DNA from: GWF sp031972135
GTDB lineage: Bacteria > Patescibacteriota > Microgenomatia > UBA1400 > UBA12108
DNA: 32,359 bases
Direction: 5' to 3'
NCBI GenBank assembly: GCA_031972135.1
Contig: DALYFH010000012.1
Coordinates: forward strand, 1 to 32,359
Shown here: piece by piece, positions 6,701-13,297 of the stretch
Position numbering within the stretch: position 1 is the first letter of the stretch
Layout: each line of letters starts with the position of its first letter
Position numbers and translations under genes: made by a program
Notes under the pieces: generated by a model
Databases searched by the model: none
What the model saw: only the letters and a program-made list of their open reading frames with translations
Told to the model about the DNA's origin: nothing

Positions 6701-7918
6701 CTAACTTTCTTGAAAATAATTTGTTGAAATAAGATATGTAATTTTCTCATCTGGGAAAAAACCTCCAGATTTCAACAAAGGAAAGTCCTTGATCTGATCA
6801 CTGAGTTCCCAAGTTCTATAGCTTTGAATCATGCTACTGTTCCAATCGGAATTCTTGAGTAGAATAAGCTCAAACAATTTTCCCCAAGATCGGTTATTAT
6901 CAACTCTTCTTCTATTCTTATAATCTCTGTAATAGGGAATCCCTGTTTCGTTGAAAACAACTCTCATTGATTCAATTGCCACGACAATTCTCCAATCAGG
7001 TTTTAGCGATTTCTTTTCCATTTTTATGTATCTCTCATTCGCTTGTCGTAATATTCTCTTGATCTCTCTCATGGTAATTTGCTCTGAATTTTCTTTCATT
7101 AATTGTTCTAAAAATGATGATACTTGAGTTACTGCTACATCATGAGCTACTCCAACCTCCATATCCCTTACTACTGTTTCTGTAAAATGCTTAAAACCAT
7201 TAATCGGGTAAAAATCTTCTAAATAGTCTATACACTTTGAGTATTCATCTCGGTATTTAACAAAATTTTTAGTTCCAATTGGTACATATACTATAACTTT
7301 GTTTTTTGTTTTCAGGGTAGTCAGAAACTGCTTGAGCGTCTCTAAAAAGAAAATGCCTGCATCTTGCGATCTATCAATATCTTCGATAACAATGTAAATA
7401 TCTTGGTTTACTTGACTAAATAAGGCTGAGAGCAAATCTTGAAGTTGATATATTCTAGTTATTGGTGATTCACTTAAAAAGTAGTTGGTAGCATCTCCTA
7501 TAGTTTTCTCTATAACTGGAGCAATCACGGTTAACGAAGGGACGAGATGTACACTTTTTGCGATAGTTTTAATAAACTCTTTAACCGATTTTTTACTTTT
7601 CCCGTCAATTTTGTTTTCTACCAGTTTTAGAATTCCAAAGTTATCAGCGAAATCAAGGACAAAACCTTCCCAGAGGTTCTTTCTGTCAGGATATTTCCAT
7701 GCATCAAAGTCTAACCAAAATCCCTTAAGATTATTTCTGAGTTGAAAAAGCAAAGTGCTCTTACCTGAGCCGAATTTCCCAATTAATCCAATAACAGTAG
7801 GCTCGTTCATTTCCTCAGATATTTTCTCTAAATTATCAATCTCTTTGCTAAAATCAAGCAAGTCTTCAGTTTTACTTGTTTCTGCTATCAAATTTTTATT
7901 CGCAATAAATCCTGGCAT
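6701..7918 (-). CDS. KAP-family P-loop NTPase
   Basis: The 405-residue protein has Walker A GKFGSGKST at residues 47-55, the KAP-typical DAWKYPDRKNLWEGF at 72-86, and Walker B IYIVIEDIDRS at 174-184. A hydrophobic stretch near 125-140 may be the interrupting segment seen in this family, though no clear membrane helix pair is present. The C-terminal third is basic and helical. KAP ATPases (with F-plasmid PifA) occur on mobile elements and some exclude phages; that role is only a possibility here. It is the last gene before the right attachment site and is followed by its own terminator, so it is a stand-alone cargo unit. Confidence 0.85.
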   Translation of the reverse strand: MPGFIANKNLIAETSKTEDLLDFSKEIDNLEKISEEMNEPTVIGLIGKFGSGKSTLLFQLRNNLKGFWLDFDAWKYPDRKNLWEGFVLDFADNFGILKLVENKIDGKSKKSVKEFIKTIAKSVHLVPSLTVIAPVIEKTIGDATNYFLSESPITRIYQLQDLLSALFSQVNQDIYIVIEDIDRSQDAGIFFLETLKQFLTTLKTKNKVIVYVPIGTKNFVKYRDEYSKCIDYLEDFYPINGFKHFTETVVRDMEVGVAHDVAVTQVSSFLEQLMKENSEQITMREIKRILRQANERYIKMEKKSLKPDWRIVVAIESMRVVFNETGIPYYRDYKNRRRVDNNRSWGKLFELILLKNSDWNSSMIQSYRTWELSDQIKDFPLLKSGGFFPDEKITYLISTNYFQES

Positions 7919-8033
7919 AGTATGGCATTGTAATAAATAATGCTAATTATCTCACAATAATTATTGTAGAGGTAAACCACGCGTGTGAGCAAAGATGTTA
8001 TAGTATGAGTAAAGTTAATAAGAAGAAGTGCTA

Positions 8034-8057
8034 CCTGTAAGCACGAACTCGTACAGG
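8034..8057. repeat. Inverted repeat near the right end of the element
   Basis: CCTGT/ACAGG encloses ACGA/TCGT (8034-8057). It lies 14 bp inside the right attachment core and is a candidate recombinase or accessory-protein arm site. Confidence 0.35.
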
Positions 8058-8070
8058 GGTTAACCGACCG

Positions 8071-8078
8071 TTCACATT
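8071..8078 (+). repeat. Right attachment core (attR)
   Basis: TTCACATT, identical to 918-925, marks the right junction of the element with the host tRNA gene. Identity beyond these eight bases is absent. Confidence 0.8.
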
Positions 8079-8112
8079 GAAGAGGCCTCTGGTTCGAGTC
8101 CAGAAGGGAGCA
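8071..8112 (+). pseudogene. 3' half of the split tRNA-Val(CAC) gene
   Basis: The loop TTCACAT (8071-8077), anticodon 3' strand TGAAG (8078-8082), variable loop, T arm TCTGG-TTCGAGT-CCAGA (8088-8104), acceptor strand AGGGAGC (8105-8111) and discriminator A (8112) complete the half at 886-925. Immediately 5' of the core, GACCG does not match the required CTTCA and no D arm is present, so the gene is not rebuilt at this end. It lacks a tRNA promoter. Confidence 0.9.
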
Positions 8113-8129
8113 CAATAATGATAAACTAG

Positions 8130-8306
8130 TTAGAGGTAATGAATCTCTTTTTCCTCAATTGTAGGTTGATTTGAATCAACTCCCCATCCTTTAATTATTT
8201 CTACTAGTGCGAACGGTGCAGTTAATAGGACAAAAATTAATTCACTGGTATTTTTGAGTACACGCAGTAACTTTTCGGGGTAAGATTTTGGACTCGTTTC
8301 TTGCAT
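8130..8306 (-). CDS. Small single-pass membrane protein (58 aa) downstream of parB
   Basis: The product begins MQETSPKSYPEKLLRVL, has one hydrophobic helix (SELIFVLLTAPFALVEII, about residues 21-38) and ends in an acidic tail. It starts 14 bp after the parB stop on the same strand, so it is probably the last gene of the ileS-parB operon. It lies 17 bp beyond the tRNA 3' half, on the host side. No family recognised. Confidence 0.6.
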   Translation of the reverse strand: MQETSPKSYPEKLLRVLKNTSELIFVLLTAPFALVEIIKGWGVDSNQPTIEEKEIHYL

Positions 8307-8320
8307 TGATTAATTATAAC

Positions 8321-9142
8321 CTACTTAGCAAGAGACAGGATTTTTTGGAGATGGAGCTCGGTTTCTTTTGGTGTGCCTTTGAGCCTGATTAGGACCTTAG
8401 TCTCGCGCTTACTGCGGGTTAGTTTGACGAGAGATTTTTCACCAAAGGCGTCCTGGAGTTTGGATTGGAGTCTAGAGATTTCGTCTGAGATTATGATGGT
8501 TTTTTTGGTGTTACCTGTTTTGTCGCTAAAATCTTTTTTTAGTCGTCTAGCTATCTCCTCAGCACGCCTCACACTAGCCCCTTCTTTGAGTACGAGTTTG
8601 TAAGCTTCGATCATGAGCCTAGTGTCATCGATGCTACTGAGAGCCCTTGCATGCCCCTCGGAGATCAGACCACCGATTAGACCATCTTTGAGTGCGTCTG
8701 GGAGATCCAGTAGCTTGAGGGTGTTACTGACGTATGCCGGAGATTTGGCTACCCTCTTGGCAATATCTGCATTGGCGAGTCCAAACTCGTCCATGAGTCG
8801 CATAAAGGCTTTGCCGCGCTCGATAGGATTGAGGTCGGAGCGCTGTACGTTCTCGACGATCGCCATCTCGAGCATGCCCTGAGGGGTGGTCTCTTTGATG
8901 ACTACTGGGACCATAGTGAGGCCCACTATCTTACTAGCGCGCCATCTACGCTCGCCAGCGATGATCTGGTAGCCTGCAGGAGTATGAGCCAAGACTAAGG
9001 GCTCTAAGATGCCATGCTCTTTGATTGATTCGACTAGATCGGCAACCGTCTCTGGCCTAATAGTGCCGCGGGGCTGGAGTGGATTGGGCTGGATTAGGTT
9101 AATATCAAACTCGGCTAAATGCTGACTAGGTTTATTACTCAT
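8321..9142 (-). CDS. parB: Chromosome-partitioning protein ParB
   Basis: The 273-residue protein has the ParB N-terminal CTP-binding domain with QPNPLQPR (18-25), GERRWRAS (63-70) and ENVQRSDLNPIE (97-108). A helix-turn-helix domain follows (about 115-145, with IAKRVAKSPAYVSNTL) and a short C-terminal dimerisation region. It would load on parS DNA and act with ParA and SMC in segregation. No parA is adjacent; it lies at the end of a translation/cell-shape operon after rpmA. No parS-like palindrome was found in its gene by eye. Length is normal for compact members. Confidence 0.93.
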   Translation of the reverse strand: MSNKPSQHLAEFDINLIQPNPLQPRGTIRPETVADLVESIKEHGILEPLVLAHTPAGYQIIAGERRWRASKIVGLTMVPVVIKETTPQGMLEMAIVENVQRSDLNPIERGKAFMRLMDEFGLANADIAKRVAKSPAYVSNTLKLLDLPDALKDGLIGGLISEGHARALSSIDDTRLMIEAYKLVLKEGASVRRAEEIARRLKKDFSDKTGNTKKTIIISDEISRLQSKLQDAFGEKSLVKLTRSKRETKVLIRLKGTPKETELHLQKILSLAK

Positions 9143-9210
9143 ACTAAGAGATTAGCATGAAACAATAACGCGTGAAAAGATGACAGAGTGGATCTGACTA
9201 GAGCAGAAAT

Positions 9211-9462
9211 TTATTTGGTGACAACAGTAACAAACTGTTTGCCTAGACGGGTAAAGAATTTGACGATTCCATCTTTCATGGCAAAGAGCGTGTAGTCTCG
9301 ACCCATACCGACGCCAACGCCTGGTCTGGTGCGCGTACCAACCTGCCTTAGGATGATCTGACCGGTTTTGATTTTTTCACTACCGTAGATTTTGACACCA
9401 CGGCGCTTGCCTGGTCTAGTTGTTGATTGACGTGTTGCTCCACCTGACTTGACGTGTGACAT
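9211..9462 (-). CDS. rpmA: 50S ribosomal protein L27
   Basis: At 83 residues it is of normal length. It has the N-terminal SHVKSGGATRQST and the KIYGSEKIKTGQIILRQVGT core that follows, with GVGMGRDYTLFAMKDGIV. L27's N-terminal tail reaches the peptidyl-transferase centre. It starts 4 bp after the methyltransferase stop, so the two are probably co-translated. Its usual partner rplU lies about 2.3 kb upstream, separated by two foreign-looking genes. Confidence 0.97.
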   Translation of the reverse strand: MSHVKSGGATRQSTTRPGKRRGVKIYGSEKIKTGQIILRQVGTRTRPGVGVGMGRDYTLFAMKDGIVKFFTRLGKQFVTVVTK

Positions 9463-9466
9463 AGTA

Positions 9467-10576
9467 TTATTTTTTCTCTAATATAGTAATGTTTCGGATG
9501 ACTGTCGCCCCTGGTTTGCCATAAGCGACTGACGAGATGTAATTGTAGCCGAGAGAGACGGCGGTGTCAACGGAAATAGTCGGGATCACCCGGCCATACA
9601 CTGCAAAACTAGGAATAGTCATCACTACCCTACCTCCAACTGGCAGGATATTATGCCAAGATTTAAAGGCTCCCCGATATAGTTTGTCGAGCCCACGGGC
9701 GATATCTTTGATCTTGTCCAAGGGTAGCGGGTTACGCTCATCCAATAGTGGTCCCATATAGGGCTCGGTCGCGATACTGTCGACAGACGGGAAAGGTGGG
9801 TGGGTGGCATCTGCTAACTGGAGCTGATATTTGGGGTTCTCTAAATGATAGGTATCGGTGAGCCAATCTAGATTACCAGTGGATCCTGATATTGCATCTG
9901 GGTTGGTGTCTGATCCATAGAGCGAAGTTGCTCCGACGAGGGCGGCTTCGGTTAGGACTGTACCTGTCCCACAAAATGGGTCATAGAGCGATTTTGTGCC
10001 ATCGCCGCGTAGTGCCAGGTTAGCCATGATCCGAGCCACTTTGGGTGGGAGCATGCCACGTTTGATATCACGATATGGCTTATTTCGATCCCGCTTTATC
10101 CAGTCTTCGGCGTCAAAGATCCAGTTGGTAAGAGCTATTACGACATTATTACCATCTGAGATATCTGGCAAAATGTTGAACTCGGCGACGTGCTGGTGCG
10201 AGAGCATGACTAGCTCGTGCTCGCCTGTGTCCATGCTGACAAAGCGGATAGGGCGAGTGACATTTGATTTGAGTGTATGGAGATCTGACTTATCTAGGGA
10301 GACATTGGCATAGTCAGTGATTGCCACATTTTTGTTGGGGACTAAAGCAAGTGATTCGCCAAGGAGCGTTATTACGTCATTTTTGAGACCGATCTTTAAA
10401 GTCTTAGCTATCTTACGCAAGCCGCCAACAGCCTCTATTCGTGGCATAAGTGACTCATCCTCGGACCCTCTGATAATGTGCGTTGTTACTGCCTCAAACT
10501 CTGAATGGGTAACACTCTCTAGTTCTAATTGACTTAGGGGTGGAGTATTGCCGAGAAAATAATAGTACATATACAT
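9467..10576 (-). CDS. Trm11/UPF0020-like RNA methyltransferase
   Basis: The 369-residue protein has an N-terminal region that may hold a reduced THUMP-like domain (1-140). The linker RDRNKPYRDIKRGMLPPKVARIMANLA (163-189; shown here only as a span) is typical of Trm11/Trm-G10 enzymes. A Rossmann methyltransferase domain follows, with SAM motif DPFCGTGT (199-206), acidic loop GSDTNP and catalytic TEPYMG (270-275) where related enzymes have DPPY or TEPYLG. The likely activity is N2-methylation of a guanosine in tRNA. It overlaps the upstream gene (TAATG) and is 4 bp from rpmA. The second ATG, two codons in, is an equally likely start. Confidence 0.8.
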   Translation of the reverse strand: MYMYYYFLGNTPPLSQLELESVTHSEFEAVTTHIIRGSEDESLMPRIEAVGGLRKIAKTLKIGLKNDVITLLGESLALVPNKNVAITDYANVSLDKSDLHTLKSNVTRPIRFVSMDTGEHELVMLSHQHVAEFNILPDISDGNNVVIALTNWIFDAEDWIKRDRNKPYRDIKRGMLPPKVARIMANLALRGDGTKSLYDPFCGTGTVLTEAALVGATSLYGSDTNPDAISGSTGNLDWLTDTYHLENPKYQLQLADATHPPFPSVDSIATEPYMGPLLDERNPLPLDKIKDIARGLDKLYRGAFKSWHNILPVGGRVVMTIPSFAVYGRVIPTISVDTAVSLGYNYISSVAYGKPGATVIRNITILEKK

Positions 10577-11703
10577 TACTTTGATTTTATTAATCCTTCA
10601 TTTGCTATGCTAGCACAATATTCTTCTAATGGAACTTGCTTGAGTGAATTCAAGTGATCACTCAGTCGTTTTACTAAGGACGGACTAACAAGCTCATGTT
10701 TCGGCGTATCTTCCATTATTTCACTATATATTTGAGTAAGTCGCTGATCACTGCCATGCATCAAATCTGGGATGGTCATGTTTCTTATACGAAACTCATG
10801 ACCTGAGTTCCTCTCTACATGTAACGAGTTTGCTAAGACTATAGAGGCACGTTTATTACCCTGTCTCAGCGGTTGTAAATGAAATCCATTCGCTAAAACA
10901 AATGCAAATAACTGTACTGTAGAGACTTTTGGAATTTCTTCCTCAAATTTCTTGAGCGAATAGTTGAGCAGATATGCATCAACTGCACTAACTTGGCCTA
11001 CATTAATCTCTTCAGCTCGAATACCTATACTTCTGTATGGGATCTCTCTCATTAGTCCTGCAGCTATTTCATCCAATCTCTCTGTTAGAGCCATTCCCTC
11101 TCTTCTATTGAGTGAGGATAGTGTGGTCTGCAGCATGAGTGTGGATGCAAAATTCCTACTTAACTGATCTGTTAATTTTAACCTGCCAGTCTCGTGAGGT
11201 ATCAATAGATTAAATGCACGACTAAGCCGATCATGGCCAATGCCATAATTTAGAGGCTCTAACGCCAATTCTCCTAAAAAGTTTATTGCATTATTGACAT
11301 GGTCTTGATTGGCTCCATTGTCACCTAGCAAGTGTTTCATATAGGTAATCGCCGGAGGAAATGATGGATACAAATCACGTCCTTGTTCAACAACTTGATC
11401 TAAATCTCTTGGAGTATAATGTTTATTTAATCTTTCTAGAGTGCTAGAATCTCCTCCTAGTCTTGCCCTATAGTAAGCGAACGTCGCGCAAAACCATGTT
11501 TCGAAATGTGATGATATCTTGTTTGGATTTGACTCTCTTGGAGGATCTGTGGTTAATATGCCCACATCATTGCCTGTCCAGGATACATAAAATTGTTTGA
11601 GTATATCCAGTCCATCCGCAAAATGAGTTGGTACTTCTGGATTGAAGGAAGTTTTTCCACCAATTGGTCGTGTCAACATTTCCTGCTCTATAAGAAGTAC
11701 CAT
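10576..11703 (-). CDS. Fic-like protein with a degenerate catalytic motif
   Basis: The 375-residue protein is predicted mostly alpha-helical and has no signal peptide. The segment QPLRQGNKRAS at 277-287 aligns with the Fic signature HPFx[DE]GNGRxxR, but the catalytic histidine is Gln277 and the acidic residue is Gln281, so AMP transfer would not be expected. The remainder (for example WTGNDVGI near 42 and DLYPSFPPAITYMKHLL near 110-126) is unfamiliar. The stop overlaps the start of the methyltransferase (TAATG), so the two are coupled and sit together between rplU and rpmA. It could also be an unrelated helical fold with a chance match. Confidence 0.55.
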   Translation of the reverse strand: MVLLIEQEMLTRPIGGKTSFNPEVPTHFADGLDILKQFYVSWTGNDVGILTTDPPRESNPNKISSHFETWFCATFAYYRARLGGDSSTLERLNKHYTPRDLDQVVEQGRDLYPSFPPAITYMKHLLGDNGANQDHVNNAINFLGELALEPLNYGIGHDRLSRAFNLLIPHETGRLKLTDQLSRNFASTLMLQTTLSSLNRREGMALTERLDEIAAGLMREIPYRSIGIRAEEINVGQVSAVDAYLLNYSLKKFEEEIPKVSTVQLFAFVLANGFHLQPLRQGNKRASIVLANSLHVERNSGHEFRIRNMTIPDLMHGSDQRLTQIYSEIMEDTPKHELVSPSLVKRLSDHLNSLKQVPLEEYCASIANEGLIKSK

Positions 11704-11750
11704 AAGGTATGCATTATACCCTATAATAATGATGTTGCAAATTGAGGGAA

Positions 11751-12200
11751 TTACTTAACTACTTTTTTAACTGCTGGTTTCTTAGTTACTGCTTTTTTGG
11801 CGACTACTTTTTTGGTTTCGGTTTTGACTACTTTTTCAGCTTTTTCTACCTTTTTGACTTCTTTAACTTCTTTGACTGCTTTGGCGGGCTCAGCACCAAT
11901 ACTCTCGATTTTGACTAGAGTATAGGGCTGGCGGTGACCACGGAGTTTGCGATAGCGTGATTTGCTTTTGTATTTGAAGACCTGGATTTTGTCAGCTTTG
12001 AGTGTCCCCATTGCAGTTCCAAAAACCTTGATTCCAGATAAAACAGGTGTACCTACCTCGACTTTGTCGCCGTCGACGTGTAGGAGGACCTGGTCAAAGA
12101 CCACTGCTCCTTCTGCGACCTCGAGTTTTTCAACTTTGATCGTTTTGCCTGCGACTGCCTGATATTGTTTGCTACCTGTTCTAATAATTGCGTAGTTCAT
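11751..12200 (-). CDS. rplU: 50S ribosomal protein L21 with a Lys-rich C-terminal tail
   Basis: Residues 1-103 are a normal L21: MNYAIIRTGSKQYQ at the start, then VFKYKSKSRYRKLRGHRQPYT, the conserved basic C-terminal segment. Residues 104-149 form a repetitive Lys/Val/Ala/Glu tail (KEVKEV, KKVEKAEKV, AKKAVTKKPAVKK), which is disordered and DNA- or RNA-binding in character. It is 20 bp downstream of rodA on the same strand. Such tails occur on ribosomal proteins of several phyla. Confidence 0.95.
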   Translation of the reverse strand: MNYAIIRTGSKQYQAVAGKTIKVEKLEVAEGAVVFDQVLLHVDGDKVEVGTPVLSGIKVFGTAMGTLKADKIQVFKYKSKSRYRKLRGHRQPYTLVKIESIGAEPAKAVKEVKEVKKVEKAEKVVKTETKKVVAKKAVTKKPAVKKVVK

Positions 12201-12220
12201 AGATGTGGATTATACCCTAC

Positions 12221-13291
12221 TTATCTGATTTCTAGCAAGCGCTTGTGTTTGGCGCCGCTTCGGATACTACTAGAGAGCCCTAGGATCATAGCAGTTGCTA
12301 GTATCGAACTCCCGCCATAGGAGATGAGAGGGAGGGTAATCCCGGTTACTGGGACGATGCCGATATTCATGCCGATATTTACGATTGACTGAAAAGTAAA
12401 GTAGGCTAGAGCGCCCGCTAAGATAGAGCGGCTATGGCGAGATTCGGCGCGGGTAAGATGGGTTAGGTGCCAAAAGATAAAGAGGCCAGCAACGGCGAGC
12501 ATGCTAAGCGACCCTAATAGTCCCAACTCTTCGGCAACTGAGGCATACGCAAAATCAGTGTGTCGCTCTGGCAAAAACCTCAGATGACTCTGGGTCCCCT
12601 GCCCCAGACCTTTGCCTATTATCCCACCTGAGCCAACAGCGATCATGCTCTGGATAACGTTATAGCCACTACCTAGAGGGTCTGCAAAGGGATCAAGAAA
12701 AGTAGTTAACCGTTTAATCTGATAATCGTGGAGATTGCTATAAACTAGCGGTAGCGAGGCTATAAAGATAGCAGTCCCGATCAAGATATAGCGCCAAGGG
12801 ATACCTGAAACAAAGATCTGAGTTAGCCAAATAGATGTAATCACGAGAGTAGTGCCTAGATCTGGCTGGAGCAGCACTAAGGCTGCGGGTACCACAAATG
12901 AGGTGAGATTGATTAAAATATTTCGAAGATTCTTTGGCGGGAAATGCTCGAGGAAAAAGGCAAAGGCTAGGATCAAAAATGGTTTGGTAAGTTCTGATGG
13001 TTGAAAACGAAATCCACCAATATCTATCCAACTGAGGGTGCCGCGAGTAGTTGCAGCAAAGATAATTGTCAAAACTAGTGCAAGCAAGCTGCCAATGTAT
13101 CCAAAAACTGCAAAGCTCTTATAGACACTGTCCTCTTGACGGGATAAGTATAAGAAAATAATGAGCCCGATAACTAGGATGATCGCTTGTTGGACAAAAC
13201 GCTCAGGCGAAACAGAACCGAGCATGACCAAACTTATACAGCTGCCGAGTGCATATCCCAAAAGGAGAAGTGGATCAGCGCGCAATCGCAT
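12221..13291 (-). CDS. rodA: SEDS-family peptidoglycan polymerase RodA
   Basis: The 356-residue integral membrane protein has about ten helices. SEDS signatures include GGFRFQPSELTK near residue 90, LLQPDLGTT near 140, FLDPFADPLGSGYN, GKGLGQGTQSHLRFLPERHTDFAYA with the conserved acidic residue of the catalytic loop, and the ending GITLPLISYGGSS. It polymerises lipid II for lateral wall growth with a class B PBP partner not seen in this window. It stands 6 bp after ileS. A second SEDS gene, ftsW, lies in the division cluster; the RodA-like loop and non-dcw position support rodA here. Confidence 0.92.
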   Translation of the reverse strand: MRLRADPLLLLGYALGSCISLVMLGSVSPERFVQQAIILVIGLIIFLYLSRQEDSVYKSFAVFGYIGSLLALVLTIIFAATTRGTLSWIDIGGFRFQPSELTKPFLILAFAFFLEHFPPKNLRNILINLTSFVVPAALVLLQPDLGTTLVITSIWLTQIFVSGIPWRYILIGTAIFIASLPLVYSNLHDYQIKRLTTFLDPFADPLGSGYNVIQSMIAVGSGGIIGKGLGQGTQSHLRFLPERHTDFAYASVAEELGLLGSLSMLAVAGLFIFWHLTHLTRAESRHSRSILAGALAYFTFQSIVNIGMNIGIVPVTGITLPLISYGGSSILATAMILGLSSSIRSGAKHKRLLEIR

Positions 13292-13297
13292 AATGAT

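Larger units (their letters stand above)
918..8078. mobile_element. Integrated element (about 7.15 kb) inserted in the anticodon loop of a tRNA-Val gene
   Basis: The octamer TTCACATT occurs at both ends (918-925 and 8071-8078), at the point where each tRNA half stops matching a tRNA. A tyrosine recombinase gene lies near the left end. Removing one core copy and everything between rebuilds an intact tRNA gene between the transporter and the parB operon. The predicted excised circle is 7153 bp. The interior is visibly more AT-rich than the rplU-ileS side and contains accessory genes: Excalibur, CAP, XRE and KAP proteins and small membrane ORFs. No replication or conjugation gene is recognised. 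Unlike most tRNA-integrating elements it does not restore the target tRNA; it carries a whole replacement tRNA instead. Confidence 0.85.
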
